A stretch of DNA of 9,719 bases from Ignavibacteria bacterium (GTDB taxonomy: Bacteria; Bacteroidota; Ignavibacteria; Ignavibacteriales; Melioribacteraceae), in NCBI GenBank assembly GCA_027347805.1, contig DAIEQP010000009.1, positions 1-9,719 on the forward strand, given 5' to 3'. Numbering within the stretch: the stretch's first letter is position 1; every line of letters starts with the position of its first letter. Of this stretch, positions 5,863 through 9,719 are shown piece by piece. A model generated the notes under the pieces. The model made no database searches. It saw only the letters and a list, made by a program, of their open reading frames with translations, and was not told the DNA's origin. Position numbers and translations under genes: made by a program.

Positions 5863-7107
5863 ATGAATGAACAGACTAAATCATTTTCATTATCAAAAGA
5901 AAAAATCAAAGTATTGCTGCTTGAAGGTCTGCACGAAAATGCGTTGAACTATTTTAATAACAATGATTATACGAGTGTAGAATGCCTATCCGGTTCGCCT
6001 GATCCAGAACAGCTAATTGAAAAAATTAAGGATGTTCACTTAATAGGAATCAGAAGCAGAACTAATCTTACACAAGAAATACTTTCGCACGCAAAAAAAC
6101 TAATCGCGATTGGTTGTTATAGCATTGGTACAAACCAGGTTGACCTAGAAGCAGCACGAATTTATGGAATCCCTGTTTTTAATGCCCCCTTTTCGAATAC
6201 CCGTTCAGTTGCAGAACTGGTGATTAGTGAATGTGTGTTTTTAATCAGAGGTATTCCTGAAAAAAATTTTCATGCACATGATGGAAGATGGAGTAAAGAT
6301 GCCTCTAAATCCTTCGAGGTTAGAGGAAAGAATCTCGGAATAGTTGGGTATGGTCATATCGGTTCTCAGGTTTCTATTCTGGCTGAGGCTATGGGTATGA
6401 ATGTTTTCTATTATGATATAACAAAGAAATTGAATTATGGAAATGTGAAAGCATGTGCAACTTTAGATGAATTATTAGCGATTGCAGATATTGTTACTTT
6501 ACATGTGCCGGAAAATGAAACGACAAAAAACATGATCAGTCTGCGTGAGTTAAAAAAGATGAAAAAGGGTTCGTTGCTTATCAATGCTGCACGCGGAAGT
6601 GTTGTTAATCTGGATGACCTGTATACTGCACTTGATGAAAAGCATCTTTCGGGAGCTGCAATTGATGTGTATCCCGAAGAGCCCGCCTCGAATAGGGACC
6701 CGTTTGTAAGTCCTTTGCAAAAGTTTCAGAATGTAATTCTTACACCGCATATTGGCGGTAGTACCTGTGAAGCTCAGGCAAATATAGCGCTTGAGGTTTC
6801 CGAAAAATTAGTTCATTACTGTGATGTTGGTTCAACTATTGGTGCTACAAATTTCGTTCAGATTTCTCTTACACCAAATTTAGATAAACAAAGATATCTT
6901 CACATTCATAAAAATCAGCCGGGTGTTTTAACAAAAATCACAAATGTTTTTACATCCAGAAATTTAAATATTGCATCACAGTATTTACAGACAGATCCAT
7001 ATATAGGTTATGTAATTGTGGATATTGATAGCAAAGAACATACTGAAGATGTTCTTGCTGAACTAAAAGCAATTCCTGAAACAATAAAAGCGAGGGTATT
7101 GCTGTAG
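5863..7107 (+). CDS. serA: D-3-phosphoglycerate dehydrogenase
   Basis: A 414-residue cytoplasmic enzyme that oxidises 3-phosphoglycerate to 3-phosphohydroxypyruvate with NAD, the first step of serine synthesis. Length and layout match E. coli SerA (410 aa). The parts are a split substrate domain, the Rossmann motif G-Y-G-H-I-G at 162-167 and D185 after the second strand. The catalytic residues are R244 in 'NAARGSVV', E273 in 'YPEEPAS' and H296 in 'TPHIGGST'. A C-terminal ACT domain (about 343-414) follows. The residues that bind serine in the E. coli ACT domain appear conserved as H349 and N351 ('HIHKNQPG') and N369 ('NLNIASQYL'), so feedback inhibition by serine is expected. GAGAAAG at 5854-5860 lies just upstream of the ATG. 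serC and serB are not adjacent. A nested dyad lies in the leader and a strong hairpin ends the transcript. Confidence 0.95.
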   Translation: MNEQTKSFSLSKEKIKVLLLEGLHENALNYFNNNDYTSVECLSGSPDPEQLIEKIKDVHLIGIRSRTNLTQEILSHAKKLIAIGCYSIGTNQVDLEAARIYGIPVFNAPFSNTRSVAELVISECVFLIRGIPEKNFHAHDGRWSKDASKSFEVRGKNLGIVGYGHIGSQVSILAEAMGMNVFYYDITKKLNYGNVKACATLDELLAIADIVTLHVPENETTKNMISLRELKKMKKGSLLINAARGSVVNLDDLYTALDEKHLSGAAIDVYPEEPASNRDPFVSPLQKFQNVILTPHIGGSTCEAQANIALEVSEKLVHYCDVGSTIGATNFVQISLTPNLDKQRYLHIHKNQPGVLTKITNVFTSRNLNIASQYLQTDPYIGYVIVDIDSKEHTEDVLAELKAIPETIKARVLL

Positions 7108-7170
7108 TATAAAGGGGAATTAATCTTAGTGCTTTATTCAAAAAGGTAATTAGGGAAGATTAGGTTATAG

Positions 7171-7212
7171 AATAACACTGAACGGACTTTCGTCCATTCA
7201 GTGTTATTTTGA
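7171..7212. terminator. Long hairpin terminator between serA and GH9 gene
   Basis: AATAACACTGAACGGAC (7171-7187) pairs with GTCCATTCAGTGTTATT (7192-7208) around a 4-base TTTC loop. It gives 16 of 17 pairs, with one C/A mismatch (7183/7196). The plus strand continues TTGATT, making a moderate U-tract. The minus strand runs into TTATTCTATAA. It lies 64 bases past serA and 37 bases past the convergent GH9 stop, so a shared bidirectional terminator is the simplest reading. Confidence 0.8.
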
Positions 7213-7244
7213 TTCAGTATATCGTTTTCTGTTCAGGGAAAATC

Positions 7245-9719
7245 TTATTTTATTAAATTCTTAAACGCAGATCCAAAAATTAAATAGTTGGTATTTCCTG
7301 CAATCGTTCCTTCATTTTGTCCCCAAAGGAATGGCCAATCATCATAGTTTTCAAAGTGATCTGGTTTTCTGAACAAAACGCCTGGGGCAACATTTCCAGG
7401 AATAAAAGAAAAATCAGCTCTGTTGTTCCCATAAAATACTGCTTTAGGACGAGTAGCTCCTACCGCTGCAACAAAGGAATAATTATGATAAGGATGACAA
7501 CCAAACAACCAGCTTGTAATTTTGAACGCATTCTTAGCATCTACAATATCCGGGTAATATTTGCTGGCAAAACAAACTGTAGTACCAAAGTTTGACATTG
7601 CACCGCCGCCTGCCCAATTTCCAAGTCCAATTGGCAATCCATAAGGATTATCTTTTTCAAGTCCTTTAATGTATTCATTGTACTTTACAACATAAGGGCG
7701 GAGTTTTTCTTTGTATGATGCATCTAAGTGGGGTATTGCATTTAGCGCAGTAAGAATTCCAAAGTTTACATTACGATCCAGTGCAGGCCATAAAAGCTGC
7801 TGAAATTTATCTATGTATTGTTTCTCACCGGTAGAAATATATAACTGAAGATATGTTGCAAAATCAGTTCCTCTATTAAATCTACGCATTGTGGTATCTT
7901 GTGTTCGCTTAGCAATCAATTCTGTTGCTTCTTTTAGCAATCTTTTTGATTGAACCAATGCTCTTGCTGAAAGATCATCGTTAAAACCTTTCAACGCACG
8001 ACTTGTAGAAGCAAACATTGTGGCAGCCTGAAGATCAAGGTTTGGATTACGGCTGGTAAATGCCCACATATCATCTTTAACTCCGCTTGAACGGCCATCG
8101 GCTGATTTTTCATATGGACCAAGCGTTGGGTCATAATGCAATCCGTCTGTAATGGCTGCTGCATCTCCAAGGTGGTGGTAATTATCAAGAACTGAATTGG
8201 ATAGTGCCTGTGACATATGACCGATGTTCTCTGCCTGTGCAACAAGATTTAATGTTCCATGCTCGATAAATTGAAGTATGTCTGGTTTTCCATCAGGACG
8301 ATGCAGATCAACATAACGCTGCGTTTCATCAACAAAAGTTTCATCACGCAAAGGTTTGAATGTTTCCCAGGTCTGCACGAAATCCTGAACAACGCTTATG
8401 TTTGAACCAGTCTCAATATCAAAATCACCGGCATCAAAAAAACCACCGACATTTAAACCTGGAATTAATTCCAACGCTTTATATTTAGTATCTGTAGTTG
8501 GTCCCTGGAAGTGGAGATCGAAGTGATCTGTGCTTGGTGGAGCTTGAAGATAACCTTCCTTAAAAGGTTCGCCATGCCAAATCCTGTAACCTTCGTTCAC
8601 GGTCATATGATTCATGTGAATTGGAATCCAAACATCACTTGTCGCATCGGTGATTTTATCATAAACACTATTATCAATTAAGAAGTCGTTTGTCTTAAAG
8701 TTTCCATACTGTATGTAATATATTCCCGGGGTTTTTACTGAAGAGAAATCGAATTTTACATAGTGATATTTGAAATAGTTGCCCCAGGATACAACATCTC
8801 CGGTGAATGCTTCAGCTGCATTTCCATCATCGCCAATTTTGTATAGAGATGCTTTCGCAAGAGGAGTATCTTTTTTATCGAGTTCAATAACAGAAATTTT
8901 CGGCTGCGAAGGAATATAACCTACTTGAGAGAAACCAATGTTTGGTTCTCTTATCCAGCCCTTGACAGCATTAGGCTCAATTGTCCATGTAAGAACCTTT
9001 CCAGTTTTTCCTGCAGGAAGCAAACTGCGCACAACAAACCAGCCGTTTTGTGCAAGTATGCGGCCATCATAAAGCAAAAGATCGGCATCAGGTGAAGTAA
9101 TTTTTACTAAACGTGATGGTTCATCCGGTGCGAGAATAATAGACCGGCCAGTTTCAAGTGGCAGAGGATCTATAAATTTACCAGTACCTCTATCATCATA
9201 TGTTTTATATCCCTTAAACTGTTTTGGTTTTTCAACATTTGGTATTGTTGTTGTACTACCTACGACATATCGTGGAAATCGGTTGTTACGTCCATCCATC
9301 AAGTAAGCTTTTCCCCAATATTGTGATGGAAGAAATTCTAAATTAAATCCAGCTTTTCCTTCAAGAAACTTTGGAACTGGCTTATCAAGATAAATTGAAA
9401 TCTCTACACCTTTACCTTTAGCTGTTACAACCACGCGTGAATCAAAATCGTAGTCTTTATATCTTAATGATATTTCAACTGAATTTGCTGCGCGGTCTAC
9501 TTTTCGGTTTGATGTTGTAGGAACCAGATCCCACTGTTCGGGAGTATTGCTAGACGAACAGCTCCACCTTGTGCTGTCCTTACACCATGATGGATTATTT
9601 CAATGCCGGCATTTTTTTCATCGTTAAAACCACCCGTAAATAAATTACTGTAAGCAAGAACGTTTACACCTTGTGTTTCAAAATATTCAAGATCATTAAG
9701 TTTCAAATCCTGACCCGAC
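7245..9719 (-). CDS. GH9 glycoside hydrolase, frameshifted, 5' end off window
   Basis: A probable cellulase/endoglucanase-type hydrolase of beta-1,4-glucans. About 823 codons are visible. The first 55 (9554-9718) are in one frame and the last 768 (7248-9551) in another. Numbering from the ATG at 9432-9434: an extra beta-rich N-terminal region up to about 160, then a CelD_N Ig-like domain at about 164-255 ('IGFSQVGYIPSQPK' to 'NDFLID'). The GH9 (alpha/alpha)6 catalytic domain follows at about 262-729. The catalytic-base region is D-A-G-D at 334-337 in 'GGFFDAGDFDIE'. The family motif near 645-656 is 'FGCHPYHNYSFV', where others have G-x-N-P. The general acid is probably E708 in 'GQNEGTIAGNTNY'. 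No dockerin, CBM or T9SS tail follows. The signal peptide, if any, is beyond the window. Translation from an internal start would lose it, so the gene may be broken unless the shift is an assembly error. Confidence 0.87.
9549..9556 (-). other. Frameshift site in the GH9 gene
   Basis: On the minus strand the codons GGA GCT GTT CGT CT(A) end the first frame sensibly as G-A-V-R-L. From AGC (9549-9551) the other frame continues S-N-T-P-E-Q-W-D-L-V-P. Without correction, the first frame runs on to a TAG at 9497-9499. Insertion of one base within or next to CT/AGC restores an uninterrupted protein, so a one-base deletion, or a sequencing error, is located here. Confidence 0.8.

Noticed and set aside
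6950..7141. Minus-strand open frame opposite the end of serA
   Set aside because: The serA ACT domain is encoded on the plus strand here with conserved residues, so the opposite frame is a shadow.
7171..7208. The 17-bp inverted repeat as a transposon end or small mobile element
   Set aside because: The loop is only four bases, there are no flanking target duplications, and it sits between two convergent stop codons where a terminator is expected.
9497..9706. A separate small 69-residue gene starting with TTG at 9706
   Set aside because: The frame is open upstream to the window edge and its sequence joins the GH9 protein after a one-base correction, so it is the 5' part of that gene.

Overview
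The window looks like chromosomal DNA from an AT-rich member of the Bacteroidota/Chlorobiota-Ignavibacteria group. This is inferred from the gene types: a TonB-receptor-like barrel with the usual C-terminal signature, an N-terminally extended GH9 glycosidase, HU and an E. coli-type SerA. Weak Shine-Dalgarno sites and two TAnnTTTG-like -10 elements point the same way. No rRNA or marker gene is present, so the rank below phylum is a guess.

Layout. Positions 1-1127 (+) form a redox operon: the last codons of an upstream gene, a secreted thioredoxin-fold protein (CxxC) and a six-helix CcdA-type membrane protein, packed with 1-2 base gaps. Positions 1128-1562 are a gene-poor stretch with a tRNA-3'-end-like fragment, short direct and inverted repeats and a start-less open frame. 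It may be the scar of an integrated element, but no integrase is visible. Positions 1563-1721 (-) hold tRNA-Thr(TGT) with its own promoter and terminator, divergent from a SpoU/TrmH-family RNA 2'-O-methyltransferase (1779-2555, +). That gene meets a large TonB-receptor-like outer-membrane protein (2552-4696, -) tail to tail, and the two stop codons share the palindrome TTAA.

Next come an HU/IHF-family nucleoid protein (4851-5135, +), a strong probably bidirectional terminator, and a small two-helix membrane protein with a possible PH-like domain (5168-5659, -). Divergent from it is a 3-phosphoglycerate dehydrogenase with a C-terminal ACT domain (5863-7107, +), preceded by a nested dyad in its leader. 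A second long hairpin (7171-7208) separates serA from a GH9 glycoside hydrolase (7245 to the window edge, -).

The most notable observation is that the GH9 gene is split by an apparent single-base frameshift near 9552. The first 55 visible codons and the remaining 768 lie in different frames but read as one continuous protein if one base is restored. I found no clear new multi-gene system. Most genes are housekeeping or envelope functions, and the less explained parts are the 1128-1562 stretch, the serA leader and the GH9 frameshift.
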